Source of the DNA: CBFIGX01 sp965662265
Lineage (GTDB): Bacteria; Bacteroidota; Bacteroidia; Flavobacteriales; UBA7430
DNA length: 64,000 bases
Direction of reading: 5' to 3'
NCBI GenBank assembly: GCA_965662265.1
Contig: CBFIGX010000003.1
Span: forward strand, 62,001-126,000
In this document: one piece after another, positions 8,390 through 15,894 of the stretch
Numbering within the stretch: position 1 is the first letter of the stretch
How the letters are laid out: the number at the start of each line of letters is the position of its first letter
Position numbers and translations under genes: made by a program
Notes under the pieces: model-generated
The model's database searches: none
What the model saw: only the letters and a program-made list of their open reading frames with translations
What the model was told of the DNA's origin: nothing

Positions 8390-9494
8390 AGAGACTCGTC
8401 AACTTATATGTGATTGCCTAGCCTTATCAATAAATCCCAGATTATTGTTTCAGCTTAAGCATAAGCTAAAATCAAAGCAAATAAATTGGACTAGAGTAGT
8501 GTCTTTAGCCTCTAAGCACTATGTTTTAATAACACTATATCAAATCTTAAAGAAATTTGAATTACATCAATTCCTTCCTTCCGATTTAGTCGTTTACCTT
8601 GAAGATTTATCGTCATGGAATGCAACAAGAAATAAACATCTTTTGATTCAATTAAAAGAGATTAATTGTTTGTTAAATAAACATCATATCGTACCTATTT
8701 TTCTCAAAGGATCAGCACATATTATTAGTAATCTTTATCATACTTCTTGTGAACGAATGATTGGCGATATTGATTTTATTGTGCCTGAAATCGACGTAAT
8801 AAAAACAGTTAATTTACTGTTATTAAATGGCTATATCTCTACCACAGATCCCAACATATATAATTTTCAACTAGCAAGACACTACCCTCGACTAATTAGC
8901 GCAGATAAGATTTTTGCAGTTGAAGTTCATAAATCAATCATTAAAAATATAAATACGAAGCATATTAATTATGATACAATTGTGAAGCAAAGCAAAGTAA
9001 TAAATGCATTTAGAATTCCTTCCATTGATCATCTATTACTGCACAATATGATCAATACTCAAATTAATGATGAAGCTTATTGTTACGGTGATATTAATTT
9101 GAGGCAGCAATATGATTTTTTATTGTTATCTGACTTACATGACTTAGCCTCAACAGTCAATGCTGGGTCTTTTGTGAGAAATGAGTTTCTTGCATATGTA
9201 CATAAAACAGAAGGCTTGTTTTCTAAGCAACTAATTACTAAGAGTGATCAGAATATTACTCTTAAATATATAGTTGCTACAAGGCAGTTATTTGGAAAGT
9301 ACATGCCTAATTTGATAATGTTTTTGACTCAAACTCTCTATTTATCCATAACATCGTATCGATATGTAAGGAAGCTTTGTGAAATTATTATGTCTAAAAA
9401 TAAAATTAATAAAAGCTATCTTAAACTTAGGCAAGTAGGTTATCTAAAAGCTGTTATTTCTCGTTTGTTTAATAGGTCGTATGTTGATATATAA
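8379..9494 (+). CDS. Family-5 nucleotidyltransferase (NTP_transf_5)
   Basis: 371 residues. The core resembles the PF14907 'uncharacterised nucleotidyltransferase' family: LKGSA at 109-113, then the metal-binding GDIDFIVP segment at 129-136 (Asp130 and Asp132). The helix-rich N- and C-terminal parts are usual for the family. Enzymes of this fold transfer a nucleotidyl group to a protein, peptide or small molecule; the acceptor here is unknown. The ATG lies inside the 3' end of the kinase gene (11-bp overlap), implying translational coupling. The 3' end overlaps the convergent DUF6427 gene by 26 bp. Lasso-peptide and PqqD-type loci carry similar kinase/nucleotidyltransferase pairs, but none of their other genes is here. 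Confidence 0.75.
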   Translation: MTYKETRQLICDCLALSINPRLLFQLKHKLKSKQINWTRVVSLASKHYVLITLYQILKKFELHQFLPSDLVVYLEDLSSWNATRNKHLLIQLKEINCLLNKHHIVPIFLKGSAHIISNLYHTSCERMIGDIDFIVPEIDVIKTVNLLLLNGYISTTDPNIYNFQLARHYPRLISADKIFAVEVHKSIIKNINTKHINYDTIVKQSKVINAFRIPSIDHLLLHNMINTQINDEAYCYGDINLRQQYDFLLLSDLHDLASTVNAGSFVRNEFLAYVHKTEGLFSKQLITKSDQNITLKYIVATRQLFGKYMPNLIMFLTQTLYLSITSYRYVRKLCEIIMSKNKINKSYLKLRQVGYLKAVISRLFNRSYVDI

Positions 9495-10434
9495 ACAAGC
9501 TTAGCCAGACCATTATTACAATATTTAGCCAATTTCTATTAGAATGGTAATATGCATAATTACTAATTATGGCTCCAAAAGGTGCGGCGAGTAGGATAAG
9601 TATTTCATTAGTAAATACGCCACGAACCATTGTAAATAATAGACTGAACACAATCAGCCAAATAAAAAGAATATAAGATTTTCGGGATCTAATATTTTTT
9701 CGTTTAAAACTAATAATTAGTTCGAATAATGATAAAACAAAAATTAATGCCATAAATATGAGTACTATTCGTTCAGGCCATATCATGTCTACATAAGAAG
9801 CGGTGTTATTGATAATGTAATAAAAATGATTTATGTACAGATGATCAAATTCGAAATACATACCAATAGTGATTATTATAAACCATGGGGATATTAATCC
9901 TAAAATACTTAAGAGCCAATTTTTCATTTTCATATGCGAAAATATTGATAGGCTTATCCATACCATTGGATAAAAAATAATTATTGGCGGGTGAATTATG
10001 CTTGCTATGCTGATATAAAAAGCGCTTTCAAAAATTGAGCTTTGTGCATTAATTTGCGAGTATGAGTTAAGTGTTTTTTTGACAAATACCAACATAAAAA
10101 ACGATGCAATAAGTGTAGGTGAAAGGGCAATGGAAGCAGTATTTGAACTAATGATTAAAAAATAAAATAATGCTGGGAAATATGTGTTGTTGCTGAGGAC
10201 TTTTTGTTCAATAACAATATTATTAAATAAGTTGCAGTTCCAAAATATAAACAATGCTGTTAATATTTTAATTACAATACCTGACCCTAAATTACCTATA
10301 CTAAAAATAGGATTTGTTCTAATAGTTTCCTCATTTATTATTGAGTTGTAAAGCCCTATCCACACGATTAAGGAAGCGATTAAAATACTTATAATAGAAA
10401 AAGCTTGAGTATGTCTAAACAATTTTAAGATCAT
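9469..10434 (-). CDS. DUF6427 polytopic membrane protein
   Basis: 321 residues from the ATG at 10434 (MILKLFRHTQAFSIISIL). It has about eight to ten hydrophobic helices, a central loop with YPMVWISLSIF, and a basic patch FKRKNIRSRKS before the last helices. Size and layout fit the DUF6427 family of Flavobacteriia, a glycosyltransferase-like or transporter-like membrane protein of unknown role usually found beside purD. The open frame extends upstream to 10611, but that part is antisense to the small plus-strand gene at 10487-10648 and has no homologous look, so the shorter start is chosen. Its 3' end overlaps the nucleotidyltransferase gene. Confidence 0.7.
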   Translation of the reverse strand: MILKLFRHTQAFSIISILIASLIVWIGLYNSIINEETIRTNPIFSIGNLGSGIVIKILTALFIFWNCNLFNNIVIEQKVLSNNTYFPALFYFLIISSNTASIALSPTLIASFFMLVFVKKTLNSYSQINAQSSIFESAFYISIASIIHPPIIIFYPMVWISLSIFSHMKMKNWLLSILGLISPWFIIITIGMYFEFDHLYINHFYYIINNTASYVDMIWPERIVLIFMALIFVLSLFELIISFKRKNIRSRKSYILFIWLIVFSLLFTMVRGVFTNEILILLAAPFGAIISNYAYYHSNRNWLNIVIMVWLSLFIYQHTTY

Positions 10435-10448
10435 CTCGTAAAAATATG

Positions 10449-10456
10449 TATTTTTG
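10449..10456 (+). promoter_or_regulatory. -7 promoter box (TATTTTTG) for the small gene at 10487
   Basis: TATTTTTG matches TAnnTTTG and stands 30 bases before the ATG at 10487. It supports the small plus-strand ORF being expressed and argues against the alternative GTG start at 10454, which lies within the box. Confidence 0.5.
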
Positions 10457-10486
10457 TGTTCCTTAAAGAAAACAATACTTAAAGTT

Positions 10487-10648
10487 ATGAATGATTTACT
10501 TTGTGCTGTAGGAGAAATTTTCCAAGCCTCATTCCAAGTCCTAGAACTTGCAGGCCAAATGCCAAATATTATACTTTCATTAGCAGGGACAGGGGCTTTA
10601 GCATTTTGCATGAAAGTAGCTACCGCTGAAAAAAATATTTGCGAATAA
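10487..10648 (+). CDS. Small membrane protein, DUF6341-like
   Basis: 53 residues starting MNDLLCAVGEIFQASFQVLE. An amphipathic N-terminal stretch is followed by one hydrophobic helix (NIILSLAGTGALAFCMKVA) and a short charged tail. The plan of residues 1-20, then an asparagine, a membrane helix with small residues and a basic end recalls the DUF6341 proteins that accompany DUF6427 near purD in Flavobacteriia. The assignment rests on size, topology and neighbours rather than a firm match. The gene is divergent from DUF6427, has a -7 box 30 bases upstream, and a terminator follows 19 bases after the stop. No function is known. Confidence 0.5.
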   Translation: MNDLLCAVGEIFQASFQVLELAGQMPNIILSLAGTGALAFCMKVATAEKNICE

Positions 10649-10667
10649 TTTTAGATTTTTCACAAGT

Positions 10668-10695
10668 AAAAAAGACAACTATAGTTGCCTTTTTT
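10668..10695. terminator. Bidirectional terminator between purD and the small membrane gene
   Basis: An A6 run, the stem GACAAC-TATA-GTTGCC and a T6 run. On the minus strand the one mismatch becomes a G-U pair, so it works best for purD, but it also ends the small plus-strand gene. Confidence 0.7.
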
Positions 10696-10704
10696 ATTAG
10701 ATAA

Positions 10705-11976
10705 CTAAAGGTCAAAACCTATATCTTTTCGATAATATTTGTTTAAGAATTTAACAGATTCAGCACTTTTAAAAGATTTTGTTAAAGCTTCTTCCATACT
10801 ATTCCCAAAAGAGCTAAGCGCCATCACACGGCCACCATTAGTGAGTACTTTCCCATTTTCAATTTTAGTCCCGGCGTGAAAAGTGATAGAATTTTTCACA
10901 GTATCGATGCCACTCATCTCCATTCCTTTCTCATATGCTTCAGGGTAGCCACCAGATACAAGCATCACAGTTGTAGCGTATCGTTTATCTATCTTTAATT
11001 GTGTTTGATTTAGAGTTTCATTGCCAACAGATTGGAAGAGTTCTAATAAGTCAGATTGAATACGTGGCACAACAACTTCAGTTTCTGGATCGCCCATACG
11101 AACATTGTATTCAATTACTAGAGGCTCTTCTTTAACCTTTATAAGACCGATGAAAATAAATCCTTTGTATGGGAGACCATCTTTTTTGAGTCCTTCAACA
11201 GTTGGCCTAACAATACGATCTTCAATTTTTTTCATAAAAGCATCATTTGCAAATGGGACTGGTGAAACAGCCCCCATGCCTCCGGTATTTAGACCAGTAT
11301 CTCCTTCTCCAATTCTTTTATAATCTTTGGCAGTAGGAAGTATTTTATAGCTTGTGCCATCGGTAAGAACAAATACAGAAAGTTCAATTCCATCTAGAAA
11401 CTCCTCTATGACTACTTTGGCACTTGCAGCACCAAACTTTGCTTGAGTAAGCATTTCTTTTAACTCTGTTTTTGCATCCTCTATCGAGTCTAAAATCAAC
11501 ACTCCTTTACCTGCAGCTAATCCGTCAGCTTTAAGAACATATGGAGCATTTAGGCTATCTAAGAATGCATATCCTTCTTCTAAGTTGTCAGCATTAAAAG
11601 TTTTGTAAGCTGCAGTCGGGATATCATGTCTGAACAGAAATTCTTTTGCAAAATCTTTAGATCCCTCTAATTCGGCTGCTGCTTTTTGAGGGCCTATTAC
11701 AGGAATATTTCTAAGTTCACTATCTTCTAAAAAAAAGTCGTGTATCCCATTTACTAGAGGGTCTTCTGGGCCCACAACTACCATGTCTATAGATTTATTA
11801 ATACAAATCGATTTAATGCCTTCAAAATTGTTTACTTTTAAATTTATATTTTCTCCTAATCTAGCTGTACCTGCATTCCCTGGAGCAATAAAGAGTTTGT
11901 TAAGTAAAGGGCTTTGTGCTATTTTCCAAGCAAATGTATGTTCGCGGCCACCAGAGCCAAGTATAAGTACGTTCAT
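10705..11976 (-). CDS. purD: Phosphoribosylamine-glycine ligase PurD
   Basis: 423 residues, the family length. PurD joins glycine to 5-phosphoribosylamine with ATP to give GAR, the second step of purine synthesis. The order is that of the family: the N-terminal nucleotide-like domain starting MNVLILGSGGREHTFAWKI, PGNAGTARLG, then the ATP-grasp domain with YVLKADGLAAGKGVLI, IEEFLDGIELSVF, TGGMGAVSPVPF and EYNVRMGDPETEVV. Its ATG overlaps the stop codon of the upstream carboxylase gene by one base (TAATG), so translation is probably coupled. It is the last gene of the lepA-carboxylase-purD run and ends before a terminator. Confidence 0.96.
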   Translation of the reverse strand: MNVLILGSGGREHTFAWKIAQSPLLNKLFIAPGNAGTARLGENINLKVNNFEGIKSICINKSIDMVVVGPEDPLVNGIHDFFLEDSELRNIPVIGPQKAAAELEGSKDFAKEFLFRHDIPTAAYKTFNADNLEEGYAFLDSLNAPYVLKADGLAAGKGVLILDSIEDAKTELKEMLTQAKFGAASAKVVIEEFLDGIELSVFVLTDGTSYKILPTAKDYKRIGEGDTGLNTGGMGAVSPVPFANDAFMKKIEDRIVRPTVEGLKKDGLPYKGFIFIGLIKVKEEPLVIEYNVRMGDPETEVVVPRIQSDLLELFQSVGNETLNQTQLKIDKRYATTVMLVSGGYPEAYEKGMEMSGIDTVKNSITFHAGTKIENGKVLTNGGRVMALSSFGNSMEEALTKSFKSAESVKFLNKYYRKDIGFDL

Positions 11977-13517
11977 TATAATGGTATATTCCCGTGTTTC
12001 TTTTTTGGGAGTTTATCTACTTTGTTTTCAAGCATCTTAAATGCTTTAATAAGTTTGGTTCTAGTATCTGATGGCGTAATGACTTCATCTACATAGCCAC
12101 GTGCAGCTGCATTATACGGATGTGCAAATAGCTCGGCATATTCTTGCTCTTTTTCTTTCCATTTAGACTCAGCATTGGTGGCTTCTTTAATTTCTTTTTT
12201 GAATATAATTTCTGCCGCACCTTTGGCCCCCATTACAGCAATTTCTGCAGAGGGCCACGCATAATTCATATCAGCACCTATGTGTTTTGAGTTCATCACA
12301 TCATAAGCGCCTCCGTATGCTTTACGAGTAATTACAGTTATTCTTGGTACTGTAGCTTCAGCAAAAGCATAGAGGAGTTTAGCACCGTGTGTAATTATGC
12401 CATGCCACTCTTGGTCTGTTCCCGGAAGAAAACCGGGCACATCTTCTAGAACTAGGAGTGGGATGTTAAAACAATCGCAAAAACGTACAAACCTTGCTCC
12501 TTTAGTTGATGCTTCAATGTTTAACACACCAGCTAAAAATGCAGGTTGATTTGCTACAAGACCTATTGATTTGCCACCAATTCTAGCAAACCCACATACA
12601 ATGTTTTCAGCAAAATTTTTGTGAACTTCAAAGAATGAATTTTCATCCACAATCCCATCAATTATTTCTTTTATATCGTAGGGTTGATTTGGATTGTCTG
12701 GTATGATAGAATTCAATTGAATCCTTTGTTCGTCTTTATCTTTATAGGGTAATCTTGGAGCTTCTTCCTCGCAGTTTTGGGGAATGTACGACAATAGTTT
12801 TTTTAAATCATTGATTAAAGCAACCTCATTTGTGCAAGAAAAATGAGCAACACCAGATTTAGAGGAGTGAGTAGATGCTCCTCCTAATTCTTCTGAGGTA
12901 ACTTCTTCATGCGTTACTGTTTTTACAACATTAGGACCTGTAACAAACATATAAGAGGTGTCTTCAACCATCATAATAAAGTCTGTAAGCGCAGGAGAGT
13001 AGACAGCTCCACCCGCACACGGGCCCATAATTCCGGATAGCTGTGGGATAACGCCTGAGGCTAAAGTGTTCTTGTAGAAAATATCTGCATAACCACCTAA
13101 AGAAACTACGCCTTCTTGTATTCTAGCTCCGCCAGAGTCATTAAGGCCAATAATAGGGGCGCCATTTTTCATGGCTAAATCCATAACTCTACAAATTTTC
13201 TGGGCATGAGCTTCTGCTAATGAGCCACCCAATACTGTGAAGTCCTGTGCAAAAACATATGTTATACGGCCATTAATAGTACCATAGCCAGTTACAACTC
13301 CATCGCCCAAAAACTTCTGTTTATCTAGCCCAAAGTTTGTAGATCTGTGGGTAACCAACATGCCTATTTCTTCAAAAGATCCTTCATCCAACAAAAAGTG
13401 GATTCTTTCTCTGGCGGTTAGTTTTCCTTTTTTATGTTGAGCTTCAATTCTTTTTTCACCACCGCCTTGTTTGGCTTCATCAATTTTGGATTGTAAATCG
13501 TTTATTTTATTTTGCAT
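11976..13517 (-). CDS. Acyl-CoA carboxylase carboxyltransferase (beta) subunit, propionyl-CoA type
   Basis: 513 residues from the ATG at 13517 (MQNKINDLQSKIDEAKQGG); a GTG three codons upstream is possible but not needed. The protein is a crotonase-fold carboxyltransferase of the PccB/MmdA type. It has LTARERIHFLLDEGSF near the start, the N-half oxyanion region GLNDSGGARIQEGV, IMGPCAGGAVYSPALTDF, and the C-half ITRKAYGGAYDVMNSKHIGA. Such subunits move CO2 from carboxybiotin to propionyl-CoA or acetyl-CoA. A matching biotin-carrying alpha subunit is not adjacent; accB and accC lie ~14 kb away, so the partner is uncertain. It lies between lepA (14 bp gap) and purD (1-bp overlap). Confidence 0.9.
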   Translation of the reverse strand: MQNKINDLQSKIDEAKQGGGEKRIEAQHKKGKLTARERIHFLLDEGSFEEIGMLVTHRSTNFGLDKQKFLGDGVVTGYGTINGRITYVFAQDFTVLGGSLAEAHAQKICRVMDLAMKNGAPIIGLNDSGGARIQEGVVSLGGYADIFYKNTLASGVIPQLSGIMGPCAGGAVYSPALTDFIMMVEDTSYMFVTGPNVVKTVTHEEVTSEELGGASTHSSKSGVAHFSCTNEVALINDLKKLLSYIPQNCEEEAPRLPYKDKDEQRIQLNSIIPDNPNQPYDIKEIIDGIVDENSFFEVHKNFAENIVCGFARIGGKSIGLVANQPAFLAGVLNIEASTKGARFVRFCDCFNIPLLVLEDVPGFLPGTDQEWHGIITHGAKLLYAFAEATVPRITVITRKAYGGAYDVMNSKHIGADMNYAWPSAEIAVMGAKGAAEIIFKKEIKEATNAESKWKEKEQEYAELFAHPYNAAARGYVDEVITPSDTRTKLIKAFKMLENKVDKLPKKKHGNIPL

Positions 13518-13531
13518 GAGTGACACGTGTG

Positions 13532-15325
13532 TTAATCTAGTTTAAGGACTGCCATAAATGCCGATTGAGGAATTTCTACATTTCCTACTTGACGCATTCT
13601 CTTTTTACCTTTCTTTTGCTTTTCTAGAAGTTTTCTTTTTCTAGAAATATCACCTCCATAACATTTGGCAGTTACATCTTTACGAACAGCTTTTACAGTT
13701 TCACGAGAAATTATTTTCGAACCAATCGCTGCTTGAATGGCAATGTCAAACTGTTGCCTCGGGATAAGTTCTCGTAGTTTAATGCAAATCTTTTTACCTA
13801 TATTGTGGGCATTATCCCTATGAATTAATGCAGACAATGCATCTACTTGGTCTCCATTAAGTAGGATGTCCATTTTTACTAACTTCGACTCTTGATAGCC
13901 TATAGGCTGGTAATCGAAGGAGGCATAGCCCCTTGAAATTGTTTTCAATCTATCATAAAAGTCAAAAACAATTTCTGCTAGAGGTAATTCAAAGCTTAAT
14001 TCTACTCGATCTGTTGATAAATAAACTTGATTTTTAAGCACACCTCTTTTCTCAATACATAGTGTAATAATAGAGCCGATATAATCAGATTTTGTAATTA
14101 TTTGCGCGGAAATATAGGGTTCTTCAACTTTCTCAATTACAGAAGGGTCAGGAAGATCTGATGGGTTGTTTACAAGGGCTTTTTCACCTTTTTTAGAATA
14201 GGAGAAATAAGATACATTTGGAACGGTAGTAATAACGGTCATGTTAAATTCTCGTTCTAAACGCTCTTGTATTATTTCCATGTGTAGCATACCCAAAAAT
14301 CCGCACCTAAATCCGAAACCCAATGCAGCCGATGATTCTGGCTCGAAGGTAAGTGAAGCGTCATTAAGCTGTAATTTCTCCATTGACGTTCTGAGCTCTT
14401 CATAATCTTCAGTGTCAACTGGGTAAATACCAGCGAATACCATTGGTTTAACATCTTCAAACCCTTCAATAGGAGCGTCACATGGTCGGCTAGTATGCGT
14501 TATTGTGTCGCCAACTTTAACTTCATTAGCCACTTTAATGCCTGAGATAATATAACCAACATCTCCAGATTTAATTTCTTTTCTAGGCTCTTGATTAAGC
14601 TTCAGTGCACCAATTTCATCTGCAAAATATTCCTTCCCAGTAGCAAAGAATTTAACTTTATCGCCCTTTCGAATGGTACCATTTACTACTTTAAAATAGG
14701 CTTCAATTCCTCTAAATGGATTAAAAACAGAGTCGAAGATAAGTGCTTGTAATGGTGTGTTTTCATCTCCCAAAGGAGCCGGAATTTTTTCTACAATGGC
14801 TTCTAGAATATCTAGTATCCCAACACCTGTTTTTGCACTTGCAGGAATTATTTCATCTCTTTCACAGCCAATTAGATCTATGATTTGATCTTTTACTTCT
14901 TCAGGATTAGCACTTGGAAGGTCAATCTTGTTAAGTACAGGGATAATTTCTAAATCATTTTCTAGAGCAAGGTACAGGTTAGAAATGGTCTGTGCTTGAA
15001 TTCCTTGAGCTGCATCTACTATAAGTAAGGCTCCTTCACATGCAGCAATAGATCTAGAAACTTCGTACGAAAAGTCTACATGACCAGGAGTATCTATCAG
15101 ATTTAGTCTGTAAACCCTGTCTTCGTAAGGAAATTCCATTTGTATGGCATGACTCTTGATTGTTATACCACGCTCTCTCTCCAAGTCCATATTGTCAAGG
15201 AGTTGATTTTGGGATTCTCTTTCGCTAACCGTTTGAGTATGTTCTAATAATCTATCTGCCAAGGTGCTTTTTCCATGGTCGATGTGTGCAATGATGCAAA
15301 AGTTGCGTATGTTTTCTTGTTTCAT
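13532..15325 (-). CDS. lepA: Elongation factor 4 (LepA)
   Basis: 597 residues from the ATG at 15325 (MKQENIRNFCIIAHIDHGKS). LepA is a ribosomal GTPase that binds elongating ribosomes and can back-translocate them. The G motifs are in order: AHIDHGKST, RGITI in the switch I area, DTPGHVDF and NKIDLPSA. Then come the LepA-specific domains and the C-terminal end QKKGKKRMRQVGNVEIPQSA, normal for the family. A GTG one codon upstream is rejected because the -7 box at 15331-15338 puts the transcription start at or near the ATG. It is the first gene of the lepA-carboxylase-purD run. Confidence 0.96.
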   Translation of the reverse strand: MKQENIRNFCIIAHIDHGKSTLADRLLEHTQTVSERESQNQLLDNMDLERERGITIKSHAIQMEFPYEDRVYRLNLIDTPGHVDFSYEVSRSIAACEGALLIVDAAQGIQAQTISNLYLALENDLEIIPVLNKIDLPSANPEEVKDQIIDLIGCERDEIIPASAKTGVGILDILEAIVEKIPAPLGDENTPLQALIFDSVFNPFRGIEAYFKVVNGTIRKGDKVKFFATGKEYFADEIGALKLNQEPRKEIKSGDVGYIISGIKVANEVKVGDTITHTSRPCDAPIEGFEDVKPMVFAGIYPVDTEDYEELRTSMEKLQLNDASLTFEPESSAALGFGFRCGFLGMLHMEIIQERLEREFNMTVITTVPNVSYFSYSKKGEKALVNNPSDLPDPSVIEKVEEPYISAQIITKSDYIGSIITLCIEKRGVLKNQVYLSTDRVELSFELPLAEIVFDFYDRLKTISRGYASFDYQPIGYQESKLVKMDILLNGDQVDALSALIHRDNAHNIGKKICIKLRELIPRQQFDIAIQAAIGSKIISRETVKAVRKDVTAKCYGGDISRKRKLLEKQKKGKKRMRQVGNVEIPQSAFMAVLKLD

Positions 15326-15330
15326 CACTG

Positions 15331-15338
15331 CAAAACTA
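15331..15338 (-). promoter_or_regulatory. -7 promoter box (TAGTTTTG) for lepA
   Basis: TAGTTTTG on the minus strand matches TAnnTTTG and is only five bases from the lepA ATG at 15325. If used, the mRNA would be leaderless or nearly so. Confidence 0.5.
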
Positions 15339-15442
15339 AACTATTTGAGGCAAATAGTAAATTGCTTCTGTAGCTAAAAAAAAGTATATTTGTTGTTTGC
15401 TGTGTTAAAAGATAAAACATAGCAATTACTGTATTTTGAAAA

Positions 15443-15450
15443 TAATTTTG
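15443..15450 (+). promoter_or_regulatory. -7 promoter box (TAATTTTG) for the gene at 15461
   Basis: TAATTTTG matches TAnnTTTG and ends 10 bases before the ATG at 15461. No -33 TTG at proper spacing was found, so the call is tentative. Confidence 0.4.
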
Positions 15451-15460
15451 AGTGTAAAAA

Positions 15461-15889
15461 ATGAGAAGATTAATTATTTTATTATGTACATGGCTTTTTT
15501 CCATAAACGCCTATTCTCAATCAAATGCAGAGTTTGACGAAAAATTACTATTTCGATATACAGTTGAAGAGATAGAAGCTATGGAGTCAACAAATTCTGC
15601 TCGATTAGACTACTTAAATTTTTATGTTAATAACGCTTTTTATTTCATGGAGTATTCAAATATTCCTGAACAAAAAGCATCAATCATTCCTGACATCCTT
15701 GATTTTATTTCACTTCCAGAAAATTATGTTTTAACAGAAAGTATTACCAAAAACAACTTTAACATTTTGATGTATGCTGTTGAATTTAATGAAAATACAA
15801 GAACAGAATATAGGCTTGGAGGTGGTAATGATTTGCTAATAATAAGGTCCAAGAACGAAATCTATGACTTATATAATCAAGCACAATAA
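15461..15889 (+). CDS. Small secreted protein of unknown function, upstream of the giant adhesin-like gene
   Basis: 142 residues with a signal peptide (MRRLIILLCTWLFSINAYS, cleavage before QSNAEF). The mature part is acidic and mainly alpha/beta, with YTVEEIEAMESTNSARLDYL, a central NNAFYFMEY and a glycine turn RLGGGNDLL. No catalytic motif or sorting domain was recognised. The next gene, a 1163-residue T9SS type B protein, begins 5 bp after the stop, so the two share a transcript. That suggests a periplasmic or surface accessory role for the large protein, but this is inference from position only. Confidence 0.7.
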   Translation: MRRLIILLCTWLFSINAYSQSNAEFDEKLLFRYTVEEIEAMESTNSARLDYLNFYVNNAFYFMEYSNIPEQKASIIPDILDFISLPENYVLTESITKNNFNILMYAVEFNENTRTEYRLGGGNDLLIIRSKNEIYDLYNQAQ

Positions 15890-15894
15890 CAACT

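Noticed and set aside
10435..10611. N-terminal extension of the DUF6427 frame (to a start at 10611)
   Set aside because: The extra residues are antisense to a small plus-strand gene with its own promoter and lack membrane character; the ATG at 10434 fits the family.
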